A stretch of 64,000 nucleotides of DNA from Burkholderia ambifaria AMMD (GCF_000203915.1 NC_008391.1:2418001-2482000); one strand, 5' to 3'. Positions 1 to 9,696 are shown, counted from the first letter of the stretch. Numbers and translations are program-made. The notes: generated from the sequence alone by a model not told the origin.

Positions 1-607
1 CCGGCATGCGCAGCAGCGCCGGTGTCGCGGCCGCCTGCCGGCGCAGCGGGCTCGTGTCGAGCACCGCCGCGACCTGCGCGCCGGCCTTCGCGTACTGGTA
101 AGCGACGAGATACAGCAACGGCCCGGTGCCCGCGAACACGATGCGACTGCCGATCGCGCAGCCCTGCGACTTCAGCGCGACCTGTGCGCCGCCGAGCGTA
201 TAGACGCCGGCAAGCGTCCAGCCCGGCACCGGCAGCATGCGATCGGTCGCGCCGCTCGCGATGATCAGGTGCGAGAACGGCACGGTCGTTTCGCGACCGT
301 CCTGCAGCGTGTCGACGCGGCCCGCGCCGCATGCCCAGGCGAGCGTGTTCGGCCGATAGTCGACTCGTGGCAGCAGCGCGGCCATCGTCCGGTGCACGGC
401 GTCCGCCTTCGCGGCCTCGAAGCCGTACAGCGCACGCTTGCCGCGGGCGAACGCGCCGTCGACCGGCGGCTGCCGGTAGATCTGGCCGCCCCAGCGCGCG
501 TTCTCGTCGATCACGACAGGGCGCAGCCCCGCGTCGACCAGCGCCTCGGCCGCGCGCACGCCGGCCGGCCCCGCGCCGACGATCACCGGTCGCAGTGCGT
601 CACTCAC
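1..607 (-). CDS. NAD(P)/FAD-dependent oxidoreductase, opine-oxidase/HcnB-like (3' part cut by window edge)
   Basis: The visible 202 N-terminal residues start with a Rossmann dinucleotide motif, GAGPAG, near residue 11, followed by an ENARWGGQIYRQP stretch typical of the FAD subunit of opine, octopine or nopaline oxidases and hydrogen-cyanide-synthase-like HcnB. A second nucleotide-binding motif, GTGPLL, lies near residue 170. The chosen start is GTG at 607-605, which overlaps the stop of the 2Fe-2S gene by 4 bases (GTGA), a translational-coupling arrangement. The partner 2Fe-2S protein and the upstream importer suggest oxidation of an imported imino-acid-like or opine-like compound at the inner face of the membrane. 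The C-terminus lies outside the window, so the substrate subclass cannot be judged. Confidence 0.85.
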   Translation of the reverse strand, partial: MSDALRPVIVGAGPAGVRAAEALVDAGLRPVVIDENARWGGQIYRQPPVDGAFARGKRALYGFEAAKADAVHRTMAALLPRVDYRPNTLAWACGAGRVDTLQDGRETTVPFSHLIIASGATDRMLPVPGWTLAGVYTLGGAQVALKSQGCAIGSRIVFAGTGPLLYLVAYQYAKAGAQVAAVLDTSPLRRQAAATPALLRMP

Positions 608-948
608 GATGCGTCTCCGTTGAGGGCGTGCTGCGCGCCGGTGACGATCCGCATGCCTTCGGCGATCGGCGTCGAGCAGGCGCGCACGCGTGCGCCGGCC
701 TCGGTGCGCACCCAGCAGTCCTGGCACGCGCCGATCAGGCAGAAGCCCGCGCGCGGCGTGCCGCTGAATTCGCTCACGCGCACGCGGCGCTGCGCGACGA
801 GGATCGCGGTGAGCACGGTGTCGCCGGCGAGCGCGTTCGCGGGGCGACCGTCGAGCGTGAACGCGATGGCGGCGCGCTCGCGTTCGGCGACGCGCACGAA
901 TTGCGGGCCGTCGTCGGCGATGTCGGTGGAACGGGAAACGGAAGTCAT
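604..948 (-). CDS. (2Fe-2S)-binding protein, small subunit of opine-oxidase-type dehydrogenase
   Basis: A 114-residue protein. Four cysteines, C70, C75, C78 and C91 (spacing C-x4-C-x2-C-x12-C, within GFCLIGACQDCW and RACST), match the plant-type 2Fe-2S fold used by the small HcnA/opine-oxidase subunits. The start ATG at 948 was chosen because the upstream permease stops at 951, leaving two bases, and because a long extension would run through the permease. It overlaps the FAD-subunit start by 4 bases. In this family the cluster passes electrons from the FAD subunit; the substrate is unknown here. Confidence 0.88.
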   Translation of the reverse strand: MTSVSRSTDIADDGPQFVRVAERERAAIAFTLDGRPANALAGDTVLTAILVAQRRVRVSEFSGTPRAGFCLIGACQDCWVRTEAGARVRACSTPIAEGMRIVTGAQHALNGDAS

Positions 949-950
949 CG

Positions 951-1745
951 TCAGTGTTGGCCGATCAGGATGCGGTTCAGGCCGTACACGCGATCGAGCA
1001 GCAGCATCGCGCCGGCGGTGATGAGGATGACGAGCGTCGATACCGACGCCATCATCGGATCGATCGATTCGGTCGCGTACATATACATGCGGACCGGCAG
1101 CGTGATCGTCTGCGGCGACGTGACGAAGATCGACATCGTCAGCTCGTCGAAGCTGTTGATGAACGCGAGCAGCCAGCCGCCGGTGATGCCGGGCACGATC
1201 ATCGGCAGCGTGATGCGGCGAAACGTCGTCCACGGATCGGCGCCGAGCGAGCACGCGGCCTGCTCGATGCTGCGGTCGAGGCCCGCGACGGACGCGAGCA
1301 CGAGCCGCATCACGAACGGCGTGATGACGATCATGTGCGCGAGCACCAGCCACGCGAACGAGCCTGTCGCGCCGATCAGCGCGAAGAAGCGCAGCAGCGC
1401 GATGCCGAGCACGAGGCCGGGAATCACGAGCGGCGATAGCAGCAGCCCGTTCAGGAACGCGCGGCCCGGAAACGTCGCGCGGCCGATCGCGAGCCCGGCG
1501 GGCAAGGCGATCGCGAGCGACAGCGTCGCCGACGCGAACGCGAGCTTCACGCTGTTGGCGAACGCGGTGACGAAGTCGGGATAGTCGAGGATCGCGCGGA
1601 ACCAGCGCAGCGACAGCCCGTGCGTCGGCAGCGTCAGCGTTTCGTCGGGCGTGAACGCGACGAGCACGACGATCGCGAGCGGCGCGAGCACGAACAGGAT
1701 CACGAGCGTATGGAACGCCAGGGCGAAAGGGCCGTTCTTGCTCAT
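951..1745 (-). CDS. ABC transporter permease, PotC/spermidine-putrescine type
   Basis: A 264-residue inner-membrane permease with about six hydrophobic segments. The cytoplasmic EAA loop reads QAACSLGADPWTTFRRI with the conserved Gly, contacting the ATPase. It belongs to the BPD-transport family 1 (PotC-like, short form). Its ATG at 1745 overlaps the stop of the preceding permease by 4 bases (ATGA). It pairs with the larger permease and the ATPase upstream to form the translocation unit. No periplasmic binding protein gene is visible, so it probably lies left of base 1. Confidence 0.9.
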   Translation of the reverse strand: MSKNGPFALAFHTLVILFVLAPLAIVVLVAFTPDETLTLPTHGLSLRWFRAILDYPDFVTAFANSVKLAFASATLSLAIALPAGLAIGRATFPGRAFLNGLLLSPLVIPGLVLGIALLRFFALIGATGSFAWLVLAHMIVITPFVMRLVLASVAGLDRSIEQAACSLGADPWTTFRRITLPMIVPGITGGWLLAFINSFDELTMSIFVTSPQTITLPVRMYMYATESIDPMMASVSTLVILITAGAMLLLDRVYGLNRILIGQH

Positions 1746-2722
1746 CGGGAAGCGCCTCCGAGGCTGCGCGCGTAGCGGCGTTCGAGCACGCGGTAGTAGG
1801 TAAGCATCACGACGAGGTTCGCGACCAGCAGCAGCACCGCGATCGTCGCGCCGAGCGGCCAGTTCAGCGAGCCGAGGAATTCGTCGTAGACGGCGGTCGC
1901 CGCGACCTTCAACCGACGTCCGCCGAGCAGGCCCGGAATCGCGAAGGCGCTCGCCGACAGCCCGAACACCATCAGGCTGCCCGACAGCACGCCCGGCATC
2001 AGCTGCGGCACCACGATGCGGCGCAACGTCGTGAACGGCGAGGCGCCGAGCGACAGCGCCGCGTGCTCGGTCTGCGGATCGAGCCGCTGCAGCGCGGTCC
2101 ACACGGGAATCACCATGAACGGCAGCATCACGTGAACGAGCGCGATCACGATCGCGAACGTCGTGTATTCGAGCTTGTACGGCCCGAGGCCCGCGAGCCC
2201 GAGCGCCTGGTTCACGAGCCCGCTCGTGTTCAGCAGCATGCTCCAGCCGAACGCACGCACGACGACCGACACGAGCAGCGGCGCGAGGATCACGAGCAGG
2301 AACAGCGAGCGCCACGGGTCGCGCATTTTCGACAGCACGTACGCTTCCGGCGTGCCGATCGCGACGCAGATCACGGTGGTCAGCGCGGCGATGCCGAAGG
2401 TGCGCGCGAAGATCGTGTGGAAGTACGACGAGCCGAGCACCTCCGCGTAGTGGCCGAACTGGAACGCGGCGATCGGGCCGGTGGCCGGGTCGAAGCGATA
2501 GAACGTGAGCGTGAGGGTCATCGCGAGCGGCACGAGCACGAGCGCGGCGAACAGCGCGAACGCGGGCGCGCACATCAGCCACAGCGGCGCATGCGCGCGC
2601 CACGTGGCGCGCGGCACGCGGCCGCCGGCAGCGCGCGGCGTCACCGCATCGCCTGCGGCGGCGGACGGCGCGAGGCCGGCCGTCGCGCCGTCGGCGGGTA
2701 GCGGGCGGGTAGGCTGTCCCAT
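1742..2722 (-). CDS. ABC transporter permease, PotB type
   Basis: A 326-residue permease with a long hydrophilic N-terminal tail (about 45 residues rich in Ala, Pro and Arg) before the first membrane helix near residues 48-68. The EAA motif is HAALSLGASPFTTLRRI, followed by VPQLMPG. The start ATG at 2722 abuts the ATPase stop at 2723. It is the larger of the two heteromeric permeases of a polyamine/opine/2-aminoethylphosphonate-like importer; family membership is clear but the substrate is not. Confidence 0.9.
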   Translation of the reverse strand: MGQPTRPLPADGATAGLAPSAAAGDAVTPRAAGGRVPRATWRAHAPLWLMCAPAFALFAALVLVPLAMTLTLTFYRFDPATGPIAAFQFGHYAEVLGSSYFHTIFARTFGIAALTTVICVAIGTPEAYVLSKMRDPWRSLFLLVILAPLLVSVVVRAFGWSMLLNTSGLVNQALGLAGLGPYKLEYTTFAIVIALVHVMLPFMVIPVWTALQRLDPQTEHAALSLGASPFTTLRRIVVPQLMPGVLSGSLMVFGLSASAFAIPGLLGGRRLKVAATAVYDEFLGSLNWPLGATIAVLLLVANLVVMLTYYRVLERRYARSLGGASR

Positions 2723-3805
2723 TCAGGCCTCCCGGCGCATCACGCGCACCGCGTCGCTATGCCAGTCGACGCCCACCGGCGCGCCTTCCGCGAGCGGCTC
2801 CGCGCCTTCGTTCTGGCAGCACACGAGCACTTCGCCGAGCGCGCTGTCGACGCGGTACAGCCACTGGCTGCCGAGGAAGAAGCGGCTCGTGACGGTCGCG
2901 GCGAAGCGGCCTGCGCCCGGCGCGCACAGTCGCAGCTTTTCCGGGCGGATGCAGACCGACACGGCGTCGCCGACACGGATGTCGCGCTCGCGCGCCGGCA
3001 GGTGCGCGGTGCGGCCCGTTTCCGCGAGATCGTGGCCGAGGTCGATGCGGATCGCGTCGCCGTCGTGCGCGACGATCGTGCCGGGCAGCAGGTTCGCCTT
3101 GCCGATGAACTGCGACACGAAATGGTTCTCGGGACGTTCGTACGCGCGGTACGGCGTGTCCGTCTGCGTGATGCGGCCGGCTTCCATCACGACCACGCGG
3201 TCGCTGATCGACAGCGCTTCCGACTGGTCGTGCGTGACCATGATCGTCGTCGTGCCGATCTTGCGCTGGATCGCGCGCAGTTCGAACTGCATGTCCTCGC
3301 GCAGCTTCGCGTCGAGATTCGACATCGGCTCGTCGAGCAGCAGCACCGGCGGTTCGATCACGATCGCGCGCGCGATCGCGACGCGCTGCCGCTGGCCGCC
3401 GGATAGTTCGCGCGGGAAGCGGTGCGCGAGCGCATCGAGTCGCACGAGCGCGAGCGCCGCGCGGATGCGCTCGGCGCGCTCCGCCTTGTCGACGCCGCGC
3501 ATGTCGAGGCCGAAGCCGACGTTCTCCGCGACGCTCATGTGCGGAAACAGCGCATAGCTCTGGAACACGATGCCGAGCCCGCGGCGGTTCGGCTTCATGT
3601 GCGTGATGTCCTGCCCGTCGAGCGCGATGCGGCCGCGCGTGACGTCGACGAAGCCGGCGATCATCTGCAGCGTCGTGGTCTTGCCGCAGCCGGACGGCCC
3701 GAGCAGCGACACGAATTCGCCTTGTTCGACCGACAGGTTGACGTCGGCGACGGCGGTCAGTTCGCCGAACGATTTCGTCAGATCCGTAAGCGTGAGAAAC
3801 GACAT
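2723..3805 (-). CDS. ABC transporter ATP-binding protein, PotA type
   Basis: A 360-residue ATPase, full length for the PotA/MalK class. Walker A GPSGCGKT lies at 36-43, Q-loop Gln at 82, signature LSGGQRQR at 134-141, Walker B LLLDEP at 155-160, and the H-loop is in MVTHDQSE. The last ~110 residues form a TOBE-type regulatory domain. It is first in the operon and energises the two downstream permeases. The start ATG at 3805 is preceded by a GGAGCT stretch. Transcription likely begins in the 291-base region shared with the divergent IclR gene. Confidence 0.93.
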   Translation of the reverse strand: MSFLTLTDLTKSFGELTAVADVNLSVEQGEFVSLLGPSGCGKTTTLQMIAGFVDVTRGRIALDGQDITHMKPNRRGLGIVFQSYALFPHMSVAENVGFGLDMRGVDKAERAERIRAALALVRLDALAHRFPRELSGGQRQRVAIARAIVIEPPVLLLDEPMSNLDAKLREDMQFELRAIQRKIGTTTIMVTHDQSEALSISDRVVVMEAGRITQTDTPYRAYERPENHFVSQFIGKANLLPGTIVAHDGDAIRIDLGHDLAETGRTAHLPARERDIRVGDAVSVCIRPEKLRLCAPGAGRFAATVTSRFFLGSQWLYRVDSALGEVLVCCQNEGAEPLAEGAPVGVDWHSDAVRVMRREA

Positions 3806-3887
3806 GGGGAGCTCCGGGTTCGCACACCGTGGCCGGTGCGCCGATGACGCGGACTCTAGCCAGCCATATTTCGGAGCGTCAATTTGG

Positions 3888-3965
3888 AATTCTGCTCAAC
3901 GGGATGAATTTCGAAAAAATTCCGATGAACGGAATGGAATGTCGAATCGGGCGGGAATCGTTCCG
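3888..3965. promoter_or_regulatory. Candidate IclR operator cluster between ABC operon and iclR
   Basis: This AT-richer patch in the divergent promoter region holds several related inverted repeats: ATTCCG-atgaa-CGGAAT at 3919-3935 (perfect 6-bp arms), GGAA-tcg-TTCC at 3954-3964, and the palindrome TTTCGAAA at 3909-3916. IclR-family proteins bind short TTCC/GGAA-like palindromes, so control of both flanking transcription units is a reasonable inference. Confidence 0.5.
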
Positions 3966-4097
3966 ATGGATGAAGGGCGGCCGGCCCGCGAAACGCGCGC
4001 GTCAATCCCGTGCACACCCGGATGCCCGCGCAATTTCGGCCGGACGACAATGGCGACTACCGTATTCCGTTCACTGAAATCATCGAGGAGAGCCGGC

Positions 4098-4985
4098 ATG
4101 CCAGAACCGCAGTCGCCCGAAACGTCGCCGGCCGCACGCGCGCCGCGCCCGGACGAGGACGCCGCCGATCCGGCCGGCGCGCCGGGCACCGGCATGCTGC
4201 AGCGTGCGTTCGCGATCCTGCGCGCACTGGCCGGCATGCAGCAGGACGGCGTGCGCGTCACGCACCTCGCGAAGGCCGTCGGCCTCACGCAGGGCACCGC
4301 GCACCGGATCCTGCAATCGCTGATCGCCGAAGGGATGGTCGAGCAGGACGAACAGTCGAAGCTGTACCGGCTGAGCGTCGACTTCTTCGCGCTCGCCGCG
4401 CTGGCCGGCAATCCGAGCAGCATGCGCACGCTGTGCCGGCCCGTGCTGCTGCGGCTGTGCGCGAGTCTCGGCGAGACGATCTTCCTGCTCGTGAAGAGCG
4501 GCTTCGACGCGGTGTGTCTCGACCTGTGCGAAGGGCCGTTCCCGATCCGCTCGTTTACCGGCGATATCGGCGGGCGCATCGCGCTCGGCGTCGGGCAGGG
4601 CAGCCTCGCGATCCTCGCGTTCCTGCCGGAGGCCGAGCGCGAGGAAGTGATCCGCTTCAACGTGCCGCGCATCCGCGGCTACGGCGTGCTCGACGAGGTG
4701 TACCTGCGCACCGAGATCGAACGCGTGCGGCAGCTCGGCTACGCGGGCCGCAACAGCGGCGTGCTCGACGGGATGGCCGGCGTCGCGGTGCCGATCCTCG
4801 ACCGCACCGGGTATCCGGTCGGCGCGCTGAGCGTCGGCACGCTGGCGTCGCGCCTCGGCGACGACCGGATGCCGATGGTCGTCGAACTGCTCAGGCGCCA
4901 GGCGGACGCGATTGGCCCGCGCACGAATCCGTTCGACGCCGCGTTGCGGCGGCCGATGCATGGGCTGGCCGGGAAAACGGTATAG
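4098..4985 (+). CDS. IclR family transcriptional regulator
   Basis: A 295-residue regulator. An Ala/Pro-rich N-terminal tail of about 35 residues precedes a winged helix-turn-helix (residues ~37-95, including VTHLAKAVGLTQGTAHRIL), followed by the IclR effector domain with the GRIALGVGQGSLAIL stretch and a C-terminal SVGTLASRLG motif. ATG 4098 was chosen over an in-frame upstream ATG at 4049 because GAGGAG sits 7 bases before it. It is divergent from the ABC/oxidase operon and most likely senses the transported compound or its breakdown product. Confidence 0.9.
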   Translation: MPEPQSPETSPAARAPRPDEDAADPAGAPGTGMLQRAFAILRALAGMQQDGVRVTHLAKAVGLTQGTAHRILQSLIAEGMVEQDEQSKLYRLSVDFFALAALAGNPSSMRTLCRPVLLRLCASLGETIFLLVKSGFDAVCLDLCEGPFPIRSFTGDIGGRIALGVGQGSLAILAFLPEAEREEVIRFNVPRIRGYGVLDEVYLRTEIERVRQLGYAGRNSGVLDGMAGVAVPILDRTGYPVGALSVGTLASRLGDDRMPMVVELLRRQADAIGPRTNPFDAALRRPMHGLAGKTV

Positions 4986-5262
4986 ATGCGTCGCGCGTCG
5001 CTGGTTCGTCAGCTTGCTGATGCGAGCTCTTTACGTCTGATCAAAGCGCGCATTGTCGAGCGCTTTCGCTTACTTGCGACGGCACGACGCCGGCCTGACC
5101 TGCACGAACAACGATCGTGGCAGCCGGCCCATCGCGCCCGCGCCGCGCACTTACCCGCGCCACACGCCGGACGGCAGCGACACGCGCGACATCGATTTCG
5201 ACGCGCTGTACGACGCATGCGCTGAAATCATCGAAGCGTGCCCGGGCGATGCCGACGGCCGA
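4986..5262. other. Intergenic, possible gene remnant on + strand
   Basis: No start with a ribosome binding site is seen. The + strand reading from about 5140 to 5250 has Burkholderia-like codon use and gives a peptide containing DIDFDALYDACAEIIEA before the frame runs antisense into the chemoreceptor gene. It may be the tail of a decayed gene; I do not recognise it. Confidence 0.25.
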
Positions 5263-6825
5263 TCACGCCATCGCCGCTTCACCAACACGAAACTGCGCGA
5301 CGGCATCGCTGAGCCGCGTGCTCTGATCCTCGAGCGACAGCGCCGCGGCGGCGGCCTCCTCGACCAGCGCGGCGTTGCGCTGCATCGTCTGCTCCATCTG
5401 GATGACGGCGGCATTCACCTGCTCGATGCCGGAAGTCTGCTCGTCGAAGGCGATGCTGGTCTCGCCCATGATCGCGTTGACGCGCTCGACCGCGGTGACG
5501 AGTTCGGACATCGCCGAACCGGCGAGCGCGACGAGGCCGCTGCCGTCCTCGACGCGCTGCGTCGAGTTGCCGATGAGCTCGCGGATTTCCTTCGCCGCCG
5601 ATGCGCAGCGCTGCGCGAGCCCGCGGACCTCGGTCGCGACGACCGCGAAGCCGCGCCCCTGCTCGCCCGCGCGCGCCGCTTCGACCGCGGCGTTCAGCGC
5701 GAGGATGTTGGTCTGGAACGCGATGCTCTCGATCACGCCGACGATGCCGGAGATCCGCGCGGAGCTGTGCGAAATCGCGGACATCGTTTCGACGACGCGC
5801 TGCATCGCGTCACCGCCTCGCGCGGCGATGCCGGCCGCGCCTTGCGCGTAAGTGCGTGCATCGCGCGCGTTGTCCGCGTTCTGGCGCACGGTCGCGGTCA
5901 GCTGCTCCACGCTCGCCGCCGCCTGTTGCAGCGACACGGCCTGCTGCTCCGTGCGCGCGGACAGGTCGACGTTGCCGCTCGCGATCGTGCGGACATCGCC
6001 GACGATCGTCTCCGTGCTCGTGCGGACCTGCGTCACGGTTTCGACGAGGCCGTCCTGCATCCGCTTCAACGCGTTCAGCAGATACGCCATTTCGTTTTTG
6101 CCGGGAATGACGACCGTGCCGGTCAGGTCGCCTTTCGAGATCCTGTCGAAGTGGTCGACGGCGAGATGGATCGGCTCGATGATCGCCTTCGCGAGCACGC
6201 GCTGCGCGAGGAAGCCGACGATCAGCGCGAACAGCGCGACTGCCACCATCGCCCACACGATCCGGTGGAAGCGTGCGCCGGCCGCGTCGTAGCGTGCCTT
6301 CTGGCGCGCGACCTGGAACGATTCGAGCGCGTCGATCGCATCCTGGTAAGCCGTGAACAGCGCCGGTTGTGCGGTGCGGTGCGTGTCGAGGAAGTCGAAT
6401 GCGTTGTCTTGGTCGAGTTGCGACATCGCCTTCAGGAACACCTGGTCGAGCAGCGTGCGACGACGCGTTTGCAGCGTGTCGAACAGCGCTTGCTCGTCGG
6501 CGTCGCGTGCGTGCAGGCGCGTGTAGGCGTCGAGTTCGTCGTTGCTCTGTTTCAGCAGCGTGTGAAGTTGCGCGATTTCCGCCTTCGCGGGCTGGCCGGC
6601 GCTGATGATCTGCGCGACGTCGCTCACGCGTTCGCGCAGCACGAGCATGCGCTCCGAGCTGGTTTTCAGGTGCAGCAGCGACGCGGTGTCGTCGCGGTAC
6701 ATCGCTTCGAGCGAGCCGTTGCCGGCATACAGCGCGGCGATGCACGCGCCGACGACCAGGACGAGCAGCGCCGTATAGCCGGCGATGGTCGCGACGAGTC
6801 CGCCGCGGATGGTGAGTTTTCGCAT
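5263..6825 (-). CDS. Methyl-accepting chemotaxis protein
   Basis: A 520-residue chemoreceptor. Transmembrane helix 1 spans about residues 10-33, a four-helix-bundle-type periplasmic sensor about 35-187, transmembrane helix 2 about 189-209, then a HAMP domain and the cytoplasmic signalling hairpin. The highly conserved tip is seen as [30 protein letters not shown]. No C-terminal CheR/CheB-tethering pentapeptide is present. ATG 6825 has an AAGGGAA ribosome binding site. Its ligand is unknown; it stands alone as a single-gene unit. Confidence 0.93.
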   Translation of the reverse strand: MRKLTIRGGLVATIAGYTALLVLVVGACIAALYAGNGSLEAMYRDDTASLLHLKTSSERMLVLRERVSDVAQIISAGQPAKAEIAQLHTLLKQSNDELDAYTRLHARDADEQALFDTLQTRRRTLLDQVFLKAMSQLDQDNAFDFLDTHRTAQPALFTAYQDAIDALESFQVARQKARYDAAGARFHRIVWAMVAVALFALIVGFLAQRVLAKAIIEPIHLAVDHFDRISKGDLTGTVVIPGKNEMAYLLNALKRMQDGLVETVTQVRTSTETIVGDVRTIASGNVDLSARTEQQAVSLQQAAASVEQLTATVRQNADNARDARTYAQGAAGIAARGGDAMQRVVETMSAISHSSARISGIVGVIESIAFQTNILALNAAVEAARAGEQGRGFAVVATEVRGLAQRCASAAKEIRELIGNSTQRVEDGSGLVALAGSAMSELVTAVERVNAIMGETSIAFDEQTSGIEQVNAAVIQMEQTMQRNAALVEEAAAAALSLEDQSTRLSDAVAQFRVGEAAMA

Positions 6826-7113
6826 GACGTTCCCTTGCCGGCGGCACGACGGGCGGCCGACGGCGGATGTGGATTCCGGAGCACGAACGACGACGGGCGC
6901 CGCGTCGCGATGCGGGGCGCCGGGATTGCGAACGAGTTAACGGCGGCGATGACCGGAAGTTTTTATCCGAACGCGACGCGAACCCGACGGAATGCGACAA
7001 AGGGGAGCCGGCATGCGTTGGCGCGGCGGGGCAGTGTACTGAATGTGAAGGTGGCAGGGCACGGGCGGGCAGCCGCATCGGTGGCGATCGCGGCTGCCGC
7101 GCCCGCGTTGCCG

Positions 7114-8592
7114 TCAGCCGCCGGTCTGGAACCCCAGCGCCGCGGCCTTCGCGCGCAGGTCCGCGAATCGATCGGCGGCGGGATTGGCCGCCAGTTGCGA
7201 CGGATCGATGCCCGACACCGAGCTGGATGGCGATGGCGCGGTGGCCCCCGCACACGTTCCGCCGAACGGCCCTTGCGCGACCGTGAACACCGGTGCATCG
7301 GTGCGCGCCGCGCCGTTGAGATCGAGCGCGTACGCGAGATTGAAGGTCGCCGGATCGCTGCCGCGCACGCCGAGCGGCTTCAGGCCGAAGCGCCATTGCA
7401 GCAGCGCGTGGATCGAGCTCGGGTCGAACGGATAGCGCGTGACCGTGCCGGCACGCACGCGCGGGCCGAGTAGCGCAAGCGGTACGCGAAAGCCGAGCTT
7501 GCCGTCGTTGCCGACTGCGTGCTCGTTGTTGCTGATCGGCCGGATCGGCGGCACCACGTGCTCGAGAAAGCCGCCCCATTCGTCGTAGACGATGATCATC
7601 AGCGTGCGGCTCCACGTCGGGCTCGTGCGCAGCGCGTCATACACCTGGTTCAGAAATGCCTGCCCGTTGCGGATGTCCGCGTGCGGGTGGTCGTCGGCGG
7701 ACGTACCGGCCTGCTCGCCCGAGAAAACAGGATCGACCATGCAGAACGGCGGCAGCGTGCCCGCCGCCGCATTCGACAGGAACTCCGAAAACGGACGCGA
7801 GATGCCGAGATAGCGCGTGCCGTAAAGCGCGGTGAACGGCACGTCGTGGTAGTAGTAGTTGCAACCGACGTTGGCGTCGCTCAGGTTGTCCCAGATCGTG
7901 CGCAGCGACGAGTTGTCGACACTGTCGGTGAGGCGGTCGGTGGCACCGCTATGCAGATAGAGGCGATTCGGGATCGTGTCGGTCAGCACGCCGGTGAAGT
8001 AGAAGTCGCCGATGGTGTAATTGCTCGCCACCGCATTGAAGAACGGCAGGTCTGCCGCCGCGTAGAAGCCGATCGGCAGCAGGTCGCCCTGCGTCTGGCT
8101 CGTGCCTGGTGTGAGGAGAAAGCCGTTCATCGCCCCCGAGGCCAGCTGCACACGTCCGCCCTCGTAGCCGTGGTTCGGGTCGTGGTACGCGCACGCCTGA
8201 TAGCCGTATGCGGGATCGGCCGACAGTGAAAACGGTGCGTGGGTGGCGCCGAACGCGTCCTTGTATTGGCGGGTCGCGGGCATGCCCTCGGCGCCGGGCA
8301 CCCAGCCCAGGAAGTGATCGAACGAGCGATTTTCCATCGTGACCAGCACGATGTGATCGATGCCCGAACTCGCCGGCTCGGGCAACTTCGGCCGCGGCAG
8401 GCTGTAGCGATCACCGGCATTCGGCGAAGGCGTGTCGCCGATCGACGGCGCGGGCGCGTTGCCGTCCGGTGAATTGATGTCTCCATCTCCGCCGCCTCCG
8501 CAACCCGGCAATGCGACACTGCCGGCCACTGCTGCAACACCAGCCAGAAAACGGCGGCGGTTGTAGCGGCGATATGCATTCGACTCGTCCAT
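7114..8592 (-). CDS. Tat-exported phosphoesterase lipoprotein (phospholipase C / acid phosphatase AcpA family)
   Basis: A 492-residue protein of the PF04185 phosphoesterase family, which includes bacterial phospholipases C and the acid phosphatase AcpA. The N-terminus has a twin-arginine motif (NRRRFLAG, residues ~11-18) and a lipobox-like LPGC at the end of the signal, followed by a Gly-rich linker. Family motifs are ENRSFDHFLG (nucleophile/metal region) and YDEWGGFLEHVVPP. ATG 8592 was chosen for the AAGGAGA seven bases upstream and because it places the Tat signal at the N-terminus; a 40-residue extension is possible but unlikely. It likely acts in the periplasm or outside the cell on phosphomonoesters or phospholipids. 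Confidence 0.88.
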   Translation of the reverse strand: MDESNAYRRYNRRRFLAGVAAVAGSVALPGCGGGGDGDINSPDGNAPAPSIGDTPSPNAGDRYSLPRPKLPEPASSGIDHIVLVTMENRSFDHFLGWVPGAEGMPATRQYKDAFGATHAPFSLSADPAYGYQACAYHDPNHGYEGGRVQLASGAMNGFLLTPGTSQTQGDLLPIGFYAAADLPFFNAVASNYTIGDFYFTGVLTDTIPNRLYLHSGATDRLTDSVDNSSLRTIWDNLSDANVGCNYYYHDVPFTALYGTRYLGISRPFSEFLSNAAAGTLPPFCMVDPVFSGEQAGTSADDHPHADIRNGQAFLNQVYDALRTSPTWSRTLMIIVYDEWGGFLEHVVPPIRPISNNEHAVGNDGKLGFRVPLALLGPRVRAGTVTRYPFDPSSIHALLQWRFGLKPLGVRGSDPATFNLAYALDLNGAARTDAPVFTVAQGPFGGTCAGATAPSPSSSVSGIDPSQLAANPAADRFADLRAKAAALGFQTGG

Positions 8593-9191
8593 GACAACGT
8601 CTCCTTCATTATTGGGTGCGGCGCTGGCCAGCCGATCACGCATCGCCGCCGCGAAGCGATGCGCACTCGCCGTGCGGAAAAATGCGAGCGGGCCGGAAGG
8701 CGCAACCTTCATGCCTGCGGGGCGCGTTCGATGCCCGCAGCCGCCGATGTTGTTGCGCGTTCGACGGTCGCTCGGCCGGCGGGCTGGCTCGCTTGCATGT
8801 GCGGGTCGCTACTGCGTGTTCGGCGCAGTGCACCATTCGTCGTTTCGTGCGCAACGAGGTCGTAGTCGGACGATTGAACGACGCCAAAGCGCAGGTCCTT
8901 GGTCAAAAGGAATCGACGATTGATGCATTGCGAGAAGGCGTGCCGTCAGCTTCGTGGCGCGATGTCGCGTGCGAACGCGCGGTTGACAGTCGCTGCCGGA
9001 TTGAGGAGAGTTTCGACATCGTTGCGCGGGTGCAAGCAGGGCAGCCGGTTCCGTGCGTGTGCAACGAGCAAGACGATGGCGCGCACCCGACTGCTGCGCC
9101 GCGCCGAGCCGAAATCGCTGCACTGTCGATGCCGATGGTTGATGGTCGGCGGACATGCTAGGATTTCCGACAAACAACTTCGGAGACTGCC
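8593..9191. other. Divergent intergenic region
   Basis: No gene is supported in these 599 bases. The right end carries the leader of the zinc-ribbon gene, with a TAGGAT -10-like hexamer near 9158 and a CGGAGA ribosome binding site near 9180. The left end carries the AAGGAGA of the phosphoesterase gene. Short open frames on both strands lack start signals. Confidence 0.5.
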
Positions 9192-9575
9192 ATGCCGTTC
9201 ATCTGCGAGAACGTTGAATGCCGTGCCGTGCTGGCTCGAGGGCAAGTCAGGTCCCGTGCGGAGGACGCGGGCTGGTGCTTCTACTGCCCGGACTGCAAGG
9301 CCAGGAACGAGTTGAAGAATATCGGCGCGGCCGACGGCCCGGTCGAGCTGGTTCAGCCGGAGCGGTCCGGTCTTCCGCACAAGGTCGTCGCGACGGCCCG
9401 GCCCCTCGAAGACGGCAGATACGCGGCGCAGTTGCGCGTTCAGCGCGCGCTCGCGGTGAAAGGCACATACGCAGCCGAAGAGCAGTGGGAGGAACTTGGC
9501 GTCTTCCCCGACCCGCAAGAGGCCGTCGCGCATGCGAGGTCCTTCGCAACGGGTCTGCTTGAACCCACGACGTGA
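9192..9575 (+). CDS. Small zinc-ribbon hypothetical protein
   Basis: A 127-residue protein with cysteines C5, C10, C29, C32 and C35 (ICENVEC near the N-terminus and CFYCPDC at 29-35), consistent with an N-terminal zinc ribbon. The C-terminal 70 residues are acidic and without recognisable motifs. CGGAGA lies ten bases before the ATG. It is followed by two hairpins that probably end its transcript. Function not recognised; such ribbons often mediate nucleic-acid or protein contacts. Confidence 0.75.
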   Translation: MPFICENVECRAVLARGQVRSRAEDAGWCFYCPDCKARNELKNIGAADGPVELVQPERSGLPHKVVATARPLEDGRYAAQLRVQRALAVKGTYAAEEQWEELGVFPDPQEAVAHARSFATGLLEPTT

Positions 9576-9638
9576 TCGTTGATACCGTCAGTTGTGCTGG
9601 GTAGTGCCACCGCACTCGCTCGGTAATGAATACGTGTC

Positions 9639-9670
9639 CTCGGAGTCCCGCACTGTCGTGCGGCTCCGAG
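9639..9670 (+). terminator. GC-rich hairpin after zinc-ribbon gene
   Basis: The arms CTCGGAG..CCGCAC and GTGCGG..CTCCGAG flank a 4-base loop (TGTC) with a small internal mismatch. It lies 64 bases after the stop codon; only a weak CTTT follows, so this may act as a Rho-independent terminator or as an mRNA 3' stabiliser. Confidence 0.5.
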
Positions 9671-9696
9671 CATCTTTACGGTTGCCTGAAACGAAG

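Noticed and set aside
5053..7473. 806-codon + frame over the chemoreceptor
   Set aside because: Antisense to a clear chemoreceptor; only its first ~60 codons before 5263 are intriguing and were noted separately.
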